From: Nocardia aurantia
GTDB lineage: Bacteria > Actinomycetota > Actinomycetes > Mycobacteriales > Mycobacteriaceae
NCBI RefSeq assembly: GCF_009604425.1
Contig: NZ_WEGI01000016.1
Coordinates: forward strand, 1-64,000
DNA: 64,000 bases
Direction: 5' to 3'
The translations under genes were made by a program, and so were the position numbers. The number at the start of each line of letters is the position of its first letter. The stretch's first letter is position 1. Positions 7,403 through 15,561 of the stretch are shown here, one piece after another. The notes beneath the pieces were generated by a model, which saw only the letters and a list, made by a program, of their open reading frames with translations, had not been told where the DNA came from and made no database searches.

Positions 7403-9096
7403 TATCGACGGAGATATCGAAGCCTGTGCTGCCCATGTGGAGCCGTTTGCACGCGTGGCGTGCGGGTCTGCCGAAGCCCACGCCGTGGCGGATGCGGACC
7501 CTGCACATCCCGATGCGGGACGGCGTCCGGCTCGGCGCAGATCTGTATACCCCGGTCGCGCCGGCCAAAGGAGTGTTGCTCGTGGCCGGTCCGTACGGGC
7601 GCGGCCCCTTGTGGTCGGTCAGCCTTGCCCGCGCCTTCGCAGGTCAGAAGTACACCGTCCTGTTCGCCTCCACCCGGGGCACCGCTGACTCCGAGGGCGA
7701 TCTGGATCCGATGCGGACCGACGCCCAGGACGGGCACGACATCGTGACGTGGATGCGAGAACAGCCGTGGTATCCGGGACGTTTCGGCACCATCGGAGGT
7801 TCCTACCTGGGTTATACCCAGTGGGCGCTGATGTCCGAACCACCCGCGGACCTCGCGGCCGCCGTCGTGACGATGGGCCCGCACGATTTCGTCCGCCACA
7901 CGTGGGGTACAGGATCGTTCCGGTTCGACCTGGTCGGGTGGGGGGCCGACGTCGGCGTACCGGACGATCCGAATCCGGTACGCAGTATGCGGGCGCGGGC
8001 GGCGACGCGAAAGCAGGTCGATTCCGTCGTCGAAGCCGTGCCGGTCGCCCCCGCCGCCGTCGAATATTTCACCGGCCTCGGGCGCGCGTGGATGCTGCCC
8101 CGGCTGATCCACGACGACATCGACGATCCGTTCTACGCCCCGATGCGGCATGCGGACGCCCTCGAGCACAGCCGGGTACCGACGTTGCTGTTCGCAGGAT
8201 GGCAGGACATTTTTCTCGCCCAGTCGATGCGCCAGTACGAACGTCTGCGGGAACGCGGCGTCGACGTCGCCCTTACTGTGGGTGACTGGGCCCATATCGA
8301 CATCCTGTTGCGTGGCCAGCCAGTCATCGCGTCGGAAACGCTGGACTGGCTCGATGCGCACCTGGCGGGCCAGGGTCGGTCCAGCCGGCGTCGGCCGGTG
8401 CGAGTGGCGGTCGGCGGCAGCGGGCGTTGGCTGGAGGAGAGAGTGTGGCCCCCGGCCGGCGTGGCCACCACGACCTGGTACCTCCACGCCGACGGCGGCC
8501 TCGGTGAGCGGGTTCCGGCCCCCGATGCGGCTTCGCGGGCCTTCGTCTTCGACCCGGCACGGCCCACCCCGACGATCGGGGGCAACCTGATCAGCAAAGG
8601 CGGTCGCCGCGACGACTCCGCGTACGGCACGAGGAGAGACGTACTCGTGTACGACTCCGCCCCGCTGCGATCGGACCTGTGGCTCAGCGGTGTGCCGCGC
8701 GTATCGCTCGATCATGCCAGCGAACGCGGCGACGCCGACCTTTTCCTGCGCCTCAGCGACATCGACGAAAAAGGACGGTCACGCAATGTCACCGAGGCCT
8801 ACCGGCGCGTCCGGGACGCCGGAACGGCCGACATCACGCTGAACGACATCGCGTACGTATTCCGTGCGGGGCACCGCGTTCGGCTCATCGTCGCCGGTGG
8901 CTCGTTCCCACAGTTCTCGCGCAACCCGGGCAGTGGAGAGAACCCGCTCGTGGCGGAGATTCTGCACCCGAACCGGCACGAGATCCGCCACCGCGGTGGC
9001 AGTTCGGTACTGCTGCTGCCGATCATGCCGCGTGAGCTCGTCGCCGGACTGCGCCCGTCCGCCTCTCGAGACCGCAGCCGAGAGGAACTCCGGTGA
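7399..9096 (+). CDS. CocE/NonD-family (X-Pro dipeptidyl-peptidase S15-like) hydrolase
   Basis: This 565-residue protein is a typical CocE/NonD hydrolase. An alpha/beta-hydrolase domain holds the nucleophile in GGSYLGYTQW, an Asp in FAGWQDIF and a His in GDWAHID. A C-terminal jelly-roll domain ends in a RLIVAGGSFP strand. Family members hydrolyse esters or amides of bulky substrates. No signal peptide is visible, so it probably acts in the cytoplasm. It overlaps the upstream SGNH gene by 4 nt and the downstream transporter by 4 nt. Removal of an acyl group from an imported glycoside is an inference. Confidence 0.8.
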   Translation: MISTEISKPVLPMWSRLHAWRAGLPKPTPWRMRTLHIPMRDGVRLGADLYTPVAPAKGVLLVAGPYGRGPLWSVSLARAFAGQKYTVLFASTRGTADSEGDLDPMRTDAQDGHDIVTWMREQPWYPGRFGTIGGSYLGYTQWALMSEPPADLAAAVVTMGPHDFVRHTWGTGSFRFDLVGWGADVGVPDDPNPVRSMRARAATRKQVDSVVEAVPVAPAAVEYFTGLGRAWMLPRLIHDDIDDPFYAPMRHADALEHSRVPTLLFAGWQDIFLAQSMRQYERLRERGVDVALTVGDWAHIDILLRGQPVIASETLDWLDAHLAGQGRSSRRRPVRVAVGGSGRWLEERVWPPAGVATTTWYLHADGGLGERVPAPDAASRAFVFDPARPTPTIGGNLISKGGRRDDSAYGTRRDVLVYDSAPLRSDLWLSGVPRVSLDHASERGDADLFLRLSDIDEKGRSRNVTEAYRRVRDAGTADITLNDIAYVFRAGHRVRLIVAGGSFPQFSRNPGSGENPLVAEILHPNRHEIRHRGGSSVLLLPIMPRELVAGLRPSASRDRSREELR

Positions 9097-10376
9097 CGAT
9101 GTCCTCGGAAGACGTTTCGCCCAGCACGTTCATTACCGTCGCCGACGGTACCGACGATCCGCCCCCGTTGGTCCGGGGTTCGGTGAACCGGCTGCTCGTC
9201 TGGGTATTTCCCGCCAATCTTGTGCTTTTCCTGCTCTGGGGTTCGATACCCGGGCTGTTGCTCCCGCATCAGCTGGAACTGTTGGATCCGGCCCGCAAGG
9301 TCGCCGATCTCGGCATCGTGACCTCCGTCGGCGCCTTCGGCGCCATGGTGGTGGCTCCGATCATCGGCCAGATCTCGGACCGAACGCGTAGCCGGTACGG
9401 GCGCCGAGCGCCGTGGATCGTCGTCGGCGCGCTGGCGGGTACGCTGGCCGCGATCGGTCTGGCCTGCGCGCACGATCTGCTCGCGGTAGCGATCGCGTGG
9501 CCGCTGGTGCAGATCTTCTACAACATCGCGCAGGGGCCGCTGACGACGATCCTGCCCGACCGTATTCCGCGGCGCCGCCGGGGCGTGTTCGCGGCGGTCG
9601 CCGGAATCGGCGGTATGTCGGGGTCCCTGCTGGGATCGGTCGTCGGAGCGGTGATGTACGACAATCTCGCGGTCGGCTATGTCGTCTTTGCCGTCACCGC
9701 GCTGACGGTGCTGATCCTGTTCGTCGTGTTCAATCCCGACCACTCCAGCACCGATATGCGAATACAACCGTTCCGTATCGCGGATTTCCTCAATGCTTTC
9801 TGGGTGAACCCCGTCGCCCATCCCGATTTCTTCTGGGCCTTCCTCGGCCGGCTGCTGTTGTTCACCGGTTATTTCCTGATACAGGGATATCAGCTGTATC
9901 TGCTCTCCGACTATCTGCATCTGCCGAATCCCCAGAAAGCGGTCCCGGTGATCGGGTTCATCGCACTGGTCGGCATCATAATCAGCACCGTAATCTCCGG
10001 ACCCGCCTCGGACCGGGTCGGCCGCCGCAAGCCGTTCGTCTTCTGTTCCTCGATTGTCATGGGCCTTGCGGCGATATTGCCCTGGGCCTGGCCGACCCTC
10101 ACGTCCTGGTTCATCATGACGGGCATCCTGGGACTGGGTTTCGGCATGTACGCTGCGGTCGATCAGGCGCTCATGGCCGACGTGCTGCCCTCCGCGCAAT
10201 CGTTCGGCAAGGATCTCGGCGTCATCAACATCGCGGCCACGCTGCCGCAAACCATCGCGCCCGCGATTGCCGGCGCGATCGTACTCACCTTCGGCTTCGC
10301 CGGGCTGTTTCCGTTCAGCATCGCACTGTCGTTGCTGGGCGCGGCCTCGGTCTGGGCGATCCGATCGGTCCGTTGA
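9093..10376 (+). CDS. MFS transporter, GPH (glycoside-pentoside-hexuronide) type
   Basis: This 427-residue integral membrane protein has about 12 hydrophobic segments and an MFS signature after the second helix (GQISDRTRSRYGRRAPWI). A matching copy stands in the second half (GPASDRVGRRKPF). The long first motif 'D.(T).S..GRR.PWI' resembles sugar:cation symporters of the GPH group, which import glycosides and oligosaccharides. It is the only transporter in the catabolic island, so it probably imports the partly trimmed substrate or a released sugar. The start is GTG 9093 overlapping the previous stop, or ATG 9099; AGAGGAA lies just upstream. Confidence 0.8.
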   Translation: MTMSSEDVSPSTFITVADGTDDPPPLVRGSVNRLLVWVFPANLVLFLLWGSIPGLLLPHQLELLDPARKVADLGIVTSVGAFGAMVVAPIIGQISDRTRSRYGRRAPWIVVGALAGTLAAIGLACAHDLLAVAIAWPLVQIFYNIAQGPLTTILPDRIPRRRRGVFAAVAGIGGMSGSLLGSVVGAVMYDNLAVGYVVFAVTALTVLILFVVFNPDHSSTDMRIQPFRIADFLNAFWVNPVAHPDFFWAFLGRLLLFTGYFLIQGYQLYLLSDYLHLPNPQKAVPVIGFIALVGIIISTVISGPASDRVGRRKPFVFCSSIVMGLAAILPWAWPTLTSWFIMTGILGLGFGMYAAVDQALMADVLPSAQSFGKDLGVINIAATLPQTIAPAIAGAIVLTFGFAGLFPFSIALSLLGAASVWAIRSVR

Positions 10377-10406
10377 CATGTATCGAACGATTTTCCGGGA
10401 GGTGCG

Positions 10407-11639
10407 GTGCTGCACACCATATCGACTGTCCTCGTAGGGATTCCGGCCGTGTTGCTGATGCTCGCGGTGGCCGGGCAGTACCTCCCCATCGTCGGTTTCT
10501 CGATCGTCGGAACCGCGATCTCCACGCGCATCTTCGGCGTGGCGCTCGTCGCGATTGCCCTGGCTGCCACGGCCACGGCGTTACTGCTCTGGTCGCCGTC
10601 GGCGGCCGGGACGACCGTCCTGGTCGCCGCGGTGGCGGCGGTGCTCGGCTCGGTGTCGAACGGTGTCCGGCAGCTGGCGACGGCCCGGCGCGCCGACGTG
10701 GCGGTGCGCATCGCACCGGCCGTCCGCAGGCCGCGGGTAGACACCACGCCGGATGCCGCCGAGGTCTATCTGCGGACGAGGGACGAAGAGCTGTCCCTGT
10801 CGATCTGGCGAGCCGTCGGCACCGGAGCACGGGCGCCGATCGTGGTGGTGGTGCACGGCGGCGGCTGGGTGAACGGCGATCGCGACAGCGGCGGGACGCC
10901 GGGGCATGCGCGCTGGCTCGCCGATCGCGGCTACCTCGTGGTGGCAGTCGACTACAGTCTGTCCAGCCCAGAGCGACATCTGTGGGACGTGCAGGAGGGC
11001 CAGATCGCCGAGGCGATCCGGTGGGTGGCCGGCTGCGCCGATCGGCTCGGCGGCGACCCGCGGCGGATAGCGCTGATCGGTGAATCCGCCGGCGGCAACC
11101 TGGTGCTCAATGTCGGATCCCGGATCGCGGCCGGACAGTGGGCGCTGTCGGTGGACGGGGAACCGGTGGTCATCAGGGCGATCAGCGCGTTGTACCCCGG
11201 TGTCGATCTGCGAACGATCTGGTACAGCCGGGACGTGGTCCTCGGCAAATGGCTACGCACGCTGCCCGAGCGGTATATCGGCGGATCACCCGACCGGTAT
11301 CCCGCCCGCTACGACGCAGTCGATTCGTCGACCCACATCAGCGTCACGTCGCCGCCGACGTTGCTGGCCTTCGGAACCCTCGACCACCTCGTCGAGCCAC
11401 GCACGGTGCGTACCTACGCGCGGCGACTGCGCGAGGCCGGGGTGGCGGTGCGGACATTGGAGATGCCGCACTCGGGCCACGGTTTCGACGAGGAGGGCTC
11501 GATCGGCTGTCAAATCTATCGTGAACTCACCCTGCGATGGCTTGCGGCTCATGCCGGTCCTTCCGAGCAGCCCGGTCCGCGGCACCGTACGCCCGACCTG
11601 GCCGATCCGCCGCCGGTCGACCGGGGGAGCACGTGCTGA
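10407..11639 (+). CDS. Membrane-anchored alpha/beta hydrolase (HSL/carboxylesterase-like)
   Basis: This 410-residue protein has three predicted N-terminal membrane helices in the first ~90 residues. An HSL-type esterase domain follows, with an oxyanion HGGGW motif, a nucleophile in GESAGGN, an Asp in FGTLDHLVEP and a His in HSGHGFDE. It resembles acyl/feruloyl-esterase-like hydrolases tethered to the membrane. It starts at GTG 10407 behind GGGAGG and ends by overlapping the DUF4254 gene. It is a fourth ester-cleaving activity in one operon, implying an acylated substrate. Confidence 0.8.
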   Translation: MLHTISTVLVGIPAVLLMLAVAGQYLPIVGFSIVGTAISTRIFGVALVAIALAATATALLLWSPSAAGTTVLVAAVAAVLGSVSNGVRQLATARRADVAVRIAPAVRRPRVDTTPDAAEVYLRTRDEELSLSIWRAVGTGARAPIVVVVHGGGWVNGDRDSGGTPGHARWLADRGYLVVAVDYSLSSPERHLWDVQEGQIAEAIRWVAGCADRLGGDPRRIALIGESAGGNLVLNVGSRIAAGQWALSVDGEPVVIRAISALYPGVDLRTIWYSRDVVLGKWLRTLPERYIGGSPDRYPARYDAVDSSTHISVTSPPTLLAFGTLDHLVEPRTVRTYARRLREAGVAVRTLEMPHSGHGFDEEGSIGCQIYRELTLRWLAAHAGPSEQPGPRHRTPDLADPPPVDRGSTC

Positions 11640-12130
11640 CAACGGGAATTCTCCCCGGGAGTCTGCCCGACGCCCGACAGTTGTTCGTGGCGATCTCCGG
11701 TCGCGCGACCGGCGAACCGTCCGCCCTGACGAGGCGGGCACGCGAACTCGCAGAACTGCATGCCGTACTGGTGGTATCTCGCGCGACGCCGGTGCAGTCG
11801 CGGTCGACGTCAGTTCCGCATCGCGACATCGCCACGGAGATCGGCCGGGTGGTGGACGCGATCGATGAATGGGCCGCAATCCACCTTCCGCGGGAACGGG
11901 GCGCGCCGATGCACACCCACTCGCTCGGCCAGGTATTCAGCCACGTCGCGCGGACCTATGTTCGCGCGTGGCGCACGATCTTGTACTCCGGCCGTGCCGA
12001 TCTCGGTCATTCGGCATGGTCGCGGCTCGCCGAGGTGATCCAGGGCTATGCCACGCTACGCGGCGAAATACAGACCGGCCGAAGGCAATTGCCGCTGGGA
12101 TGGCACGGGATACCGGATCGCGATGGCTGA
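11633..12130 (+). CDS. DUF4254 family protein
   Basis: This helical protein of 165 residues resembles actinobacterial DUF4254 proteins: a central RARELAELHAVL segment, EIGRVVDAIDEWAAIHLP, then GAPMHTHSLGQVFSHVARTYVRA and a closing GRRQLPLGWHG. The biochemical role of the family is unknown to me. The GTG at 11633 behind GGGGGAGC overlaps the upstream stop by 7 nt, showing translational coupling in the esterase/transporter operon. Confidence 0.65.
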   Translation: MLTTGILPGSLPDARQLFVAISGRATGEPSALTRRARELAELHAVLVVSRATPVQSRSTSVPHRDIATEIGRVVDAIDEWAAIHLPRERGAPMHTHSLGQVFSHVARTYVRAWRTILYSGRADLGHSAWSRLAEVIQGYATLRGEIQTGRRQLPLGWHGIPDRDG

Positions 12131-12200
12131 CGACCGCGACCAGCAGCCGATCGAGCGGCGCGCCGCGCCGCGGGAAATCCGAACAGAACAGGGTACCGTC

Positions 12201-13112
12201 ATGATGAAAAGTGTTGCCGCACAGTGGCACAGCAGCCGAATCGGCGCCGCGCTCCTCGCCACCGGCCTGGGTGTGGGCGCGGTGTTGTCCGGCCCCGCCC
12301 CGCACTCGGCGGCGTCCGCCGATGACAAGGTGTATGTCGCCATGGGCGATTCGTTCGCGGCCGGGGCGGGTATCGCCCCGATCGTTTCCTCCGTACTGTG
12401 CAGCCGTTCCAGGATCGACTATGCCGGCCTGATCGCCCGGCAACTCGAGATCGGCACTTTCCGGGATGTGACGTGCGGCGGCGCCGAGGTCATCCATCTG
12501 ACCACGCCCCAGGCCGGCCTCGGTGGCGAGACCGTGGCCCCGCAATACGACGCACTGGACGAAGCCACCACCCTGGTGACCGTCGGCATCGGGGGAAACG
12601 ACATCGGATTGGAACGCCTGGCGCTCGACTGCTACAACGTCATGCGGGTGCCGGCCTATTCGTGCGCCGCCGCGAGCAGGGCCGACGGCCACGATGTCTA
12701 CGCCGACAAGATCGCCGGATTCGGTGAGACGTACGCCCGGATAATCGCCGACATCCGGGAGCGATCGCCACGGGCCGAGATCGCCATGGTCGGATATCCC
12801 ACCATTTTCCGTCCCGGCGGATGCCCCGACCAGGTGCCGATGCCGCCTGCCGACGCGGATTACATCGAGGCCCGCGTCGAGCAACTCGACACCGTCATGC
12901 GCGACGCGGCGAACGCCCACGGTGCCCGATATGTCGACCTCCTCGAATCGACACGGGGCCACGATATATGCGCGGCTCCGGACGACCAGTGGGTCAGCAA
13001 GCTGGTGCCCGACATAGCCGGCGAACCGCCGCTGCATCCGAACGCGGCGAGTCACGCCAATTCCGCGAAGCAGATCGTGAAAGCCCTCGCCGACATGTCC
13101 CCGCGGCAGTAG
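12201..13112 (+). CDS. Secreted SGNH/GDSL esterase 2
   Basis: This 303-residue protein has a signal peptide (RIGAALLATGLGVGAVLSG..., cut near SAASA), the Ser block VAMGDSFAAGAG, TCGGAEV, GIGGNDIG and a C-terminal LHPNAASH with the His. Six cysteines in the mature part suggest disulfides, as in other secreted actinobacterial SGNH esterases. The tandem ATG ATG at 12201 is chosen for the signal peptide; ATG 12123 is open upstream. It ends the esterase/transporter operon, 83 nt before operator C. It is a divergent paralog of the esterase at 6596, so the two may act on different acyl positions. Confidence 0.8.
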   Translation: MMKSVAAQWHSSRIGAALLATGLGVGAVLSGPAPHSAASADDKVYVAMGDSFAAGAGIAPIVSSVLCSRSRIDYAGLIARQLEIGTFRDVTCGGAEVIHLTTPQAGLGGETVAPQYDALDEATTLVTVGIGGNDIGLERLALDCYNVMRVPAYSCAAASRADGHDVYADKIAGFGETYARIIADIRERSPRAEIAMVGYPTIFRPGGCPDQVPMPPADADYIEARVEQLDTVMRDAANAHGARYVDLLESTRGHDICAAPDDQWVSKLVPDIAGEPPLHPNAASHANSAKQIVKALADMSPRQ

Positions 13113-13195
13113 CGGGGCTCCCCGGTCCGGCTCGCATTCTCGACTCGCGAGCCATCGGGAAGAAGGCCGGCCAGGCCGACCGGCGCAATCCGCTG

Positions 13196-13219
13196 AAAAT
13201 CATCCAATTGGGTGGTTTT
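13196..13219. promoter_or_regulatory. Island operator C (24-bp palindrome)
   Basis: Arms AAAATCATCCAA and TTGGGTGGTTTT pair at 10 of 12 positions, the best of the three island sites. TATAGT at 13225-13230 is a good -10 box at the same 6-nt offset as at operator B. The right edge is 65 nt before the leader ORF ATG at 13284. It controls the long GH78-to-SDR operon. Confidence 0.75.
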
Positions 13220-13283
13220 GAAGTTATAGTACTGACCGGCAGCCGTGTGCCATGGCAGCCGCCGACAACAAGGACGGGAACCG

Positions 13284-13331
13284 ATGATGTTCCGTACTGA
13301 CCAGCCGCTCGCGGCCGGCGCGGATGCGTGA
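13284..13331 (+). CDS. 15-codon leader ORF overlapping the GH78 gene
   Basis: ATG ATG at 13284 follows AAGGA with 9-nt spacing and encodes MMFRTDQPLAAGADA before TGA at 13329-13331. The stop overlaps the ATG (13324) of the rhamnosidase in a different frame. It sits at the conserved distance from the operator, so it is likely the first translated codon of the transcript. It may couple translation to the rhamnosidase. Alternatively it is the true N-terminus of that enzyme, split by a frameshift. Confidence 0.5.
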   Translation: MMFRTDQPLAAGADA

Positions 13332-15561
13332 CGGGATGCTGGACAACGCGCAGTTGCTGACCGCGGACGCCCCCGCTTTCGTCCTCAGCGCCACCATCGG
13401 AGTCGATCCCACCCGGCGCCTGGTGTCGGCGGTGCTGCGCGGTACGGCCCAGGGTGTGTTCGAGGCACGAATCGACGGACGCCCGGTCGGTGACGCGGTG
13501 CTGGCGCCGGGCTGGAGCGCCTACGAGTGGCGATTGCCCGTCGAGCACTATGATGTGCTGTCCCTCGTCCGCGACGGTGCGCATCTGGATGTGCTGGTCG
13601 GGAACGGCTGGTGGCGGGGCAAACTGGGCTTCGACGGGCTGGCGCTCGATTACGGCGACACGATCGGTTTCATCGGCGAGCTGGAACTGAGGTACGCGGA
13701 CGGCCGGACCGAATACCTGGCCACCGGGCCCGAGTGGCGGGCTTGGACCGCGCAGATCTCCGACAACAGTCTCTACGATGGCGTGCGCATCGACGCCTCG
13801 GCGGTGTCCCGGCCACTGGCCGTCGCCGTCGGGCGAATCGACCGATCCGTACTCGTACCTCAGACCAAACCGCCCATCGAACGCCAGGAGGTCATCGCGC
13901 CGGTCGCCATCTGGGCCTCGCCGTCCGGCAAAACCCTGGTCGATTTCGGTCAGAATCTGGTCGGCTGGACCCGGCTGCGGGTAACCGGGGCCGCCGGCTG
14001 CGAGGTGGTGCTGCGGCACGCGGAGGTTCTCGAAGACGGCGAACTCGCGCTGCGCCCGTTGCGTGGTGCCCGAGCGACGGACAGCTACGTGCTCTCCGGT
14101 GGTCACGACATGTTCGAACCGACCTTCACCTTCCACGGTTTCCGCTACGTGGAGGTCGCCGGATTCCCCGGTGATCTCGGCCCGGATGCCATCGAGGCCG
14201 TCGTCGTTCATTCCCGGATGACGCGAACCGGTTTCTTCACCTGTTCGGACGAACGGGTGAATCGCCTCGTGGAGAATTCGGTGTGGGGTCAGAAGGGCAA
14301 CTTCCTCGATGTGCCGACCGACTGCCCGCAACGCGACGAACGGCTGGGCTGGACAGGAGATATCGCCGTCTATGCGCCCAGCGCGTGTTTCCAGTTCGAT
14401 TGCGCCGATCTGCTGCACAATTGGCTGCTCGACCTGCGCGCGGAAACGGCACACAGCGGCTATGTGCCGTTCGTGGTTCCCAATGTGCTGAAACTCGCCC
14501 CGCGCGAGGCCTTGGGGGCGCACGCCGCCATATTCGGCCCCACGGCCATCTGGGGAGACGCCGCCGTCTGGGTGCCCGAAGCGCTCTGGCGGGCCTACGG
14601 CGATCGACACCGGCTCGCCGCACACTATCCGGGCATCGTCGCGCACCTGGAGTCGATCCTGCCCCGGCTGTCGGAAACCGGTCTGTGGGACACCGGATTC
14701 CAATTCGGCGACTGGCTCGATCCCACCGCGCCACCCGAGCGTCCCCTCGCTGCCGCGGCCGACCCGGCGGTCATCGCCACCGCCTGCCTGTATCGCAGTG
14801 CGCGCTTCGCCGCGACCGCCGCCGGCGAATTGGGGCTCGAGCAGGATCAGCGCCGTTGGTCGGATCTGTCCACCCGGACTCGCGACGCCTTCCGCGACGC
14901 GTATGTCGGCGCGGACGGCCGGATCCGTTCCGACGCGCAGGCCGTTTACGCCCTCGCCATCCACTTCGGGTTGCTGGAGCCCGGGGAACGAAGGCTGGCC
15001 GGCGCCCGGCTCGCGCACCTGGTCGAGGAGGGGAACTTCCGGGTGGCCACCGGATTCGCGGGAACGCCGTACGTCGCCTGGGCCCTCACCGAAACCGGCC
15101 ACACCGACACGGCGTATCGGCTGCTGCTCGAGGACGGCTTGCCGTCCTGGCTCTACCCGATCGGCATGGGCGCGACGACGATCTGGGAACGCTGGGACTC
15201 GCTGCTGCCCGACGGCCGGGTCAACCCGGGTGAGATGACCAGCTTCAACCACTACGCCCTGGGCGCGGTCGTCGACTGGCTTTACCAGTGTGTCGCGGGC
15301 ATCCGGCCCGTCGCACCGGGTTACGCGCAGGTTCGGCTGGAGCCGGTGCCCGGACCCGGCCTCGACTGGGCGCGGGGCACGCTGCACACGCCGCACGGTG
15401 TCGTCGAATGCGGGTGGCGTCGCGGTGCCGGCGCCGGAATAACCGTGGAGTGCGTCGTGCCCGATGGCGTCGAGGCCGAGCTGGTCCTGCCGGACGGCGG
15501 ACGGCACCGATTGCCGCCGGGCGCGCACACCCTGTCCGTCGAGAAGGAGTTCGCACGATGA
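13324..15561 (+). CDS. GH78 alpha-L-rhamnosidase 1
   Basis: This 745-residue protein removes terminal alpha-L-rhamnose. Domains in order: an N-terminal jelly-roll (about 20-200; GWSAYEWR, VGNGWWRGKLGF), a second beta domain (to about 310; LVDFGQNLVGW, TFHGFRYVEV), an (alpha/alpha)6 catalytic barrel with the general-acid region TDCPQRDERLGWTGD and a second acidic site near ATTIWERWDSL, and a C-terminal beta domain. It lacks the N-terminal fibronectin-like domain of GH78 no. 2 and has no signal peptide, so it is predicted cytoplasmic. The ATG at 13324 overlaps a leader ORF. Its stop overlaps the GH3 start (ATGA). Confidence 0.85.
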   Translation: MRDGMLDNAQLLTADAPAFVLSATIGVDPTRRLVSAVLRGTAQGVFEARIDGRPVGDAVLAPGWSAYEWRLPVEHYDVLSLVRDGAHLDVLVGNGWWRGKLGFDGLALDYGDTIGFIGELELRYADGRTEYLATGPEWRAWTAQISDNSLYDGVRIDASAVSRPLAVAVGRIDRSVLVPQTKPPIERQEVIAPVAIWASPSGKTLVDFGQNLVGWTRLRVTGAAGCEVVLRHAEVLEDGELALRPLRGARATDSYVLSGGHDMFEPTFTFHGFRYVEVAGFPGDLGPDAIEAVVVHSRMTRTGFFTCSDERVNRLVENSVWGQKGNFLDVPTDCPQRDERLGWTGDIAVYAPSACFQFDCADLLHNWLLDLRAETAHSGYVPFVVPNVLKLAPREALGAHAAIFGPTAIWGDAAVWVPEALWRAYGDRHRLAAHYPGIVAHLESILPRLSETGLWDTGFQFGDWLDPTAPPERPLAAAADPAVIATACLYRSARFAATAAGELGLEQDQRRWSDLSTRTRDAFRDAYVGADGRIRSDAQAVYALAIHFGLLEPGERRLAGARLAHLVEEGNFRVATGFAGTPYVAWALTETGHTDTAYRLLLEDGLPSWLYPIGMGATTIWERWDSLLPDGRVNPGEMTSFNHYALGAVVDWLYQCVAGIRPVAPGYAQVRLEPVPGPGLDWARGTLHTPHGVVECGWRRGAGAGITVECVVPDGVEAELVLPDGGRHRLPPGAHTLSVEKEFAR

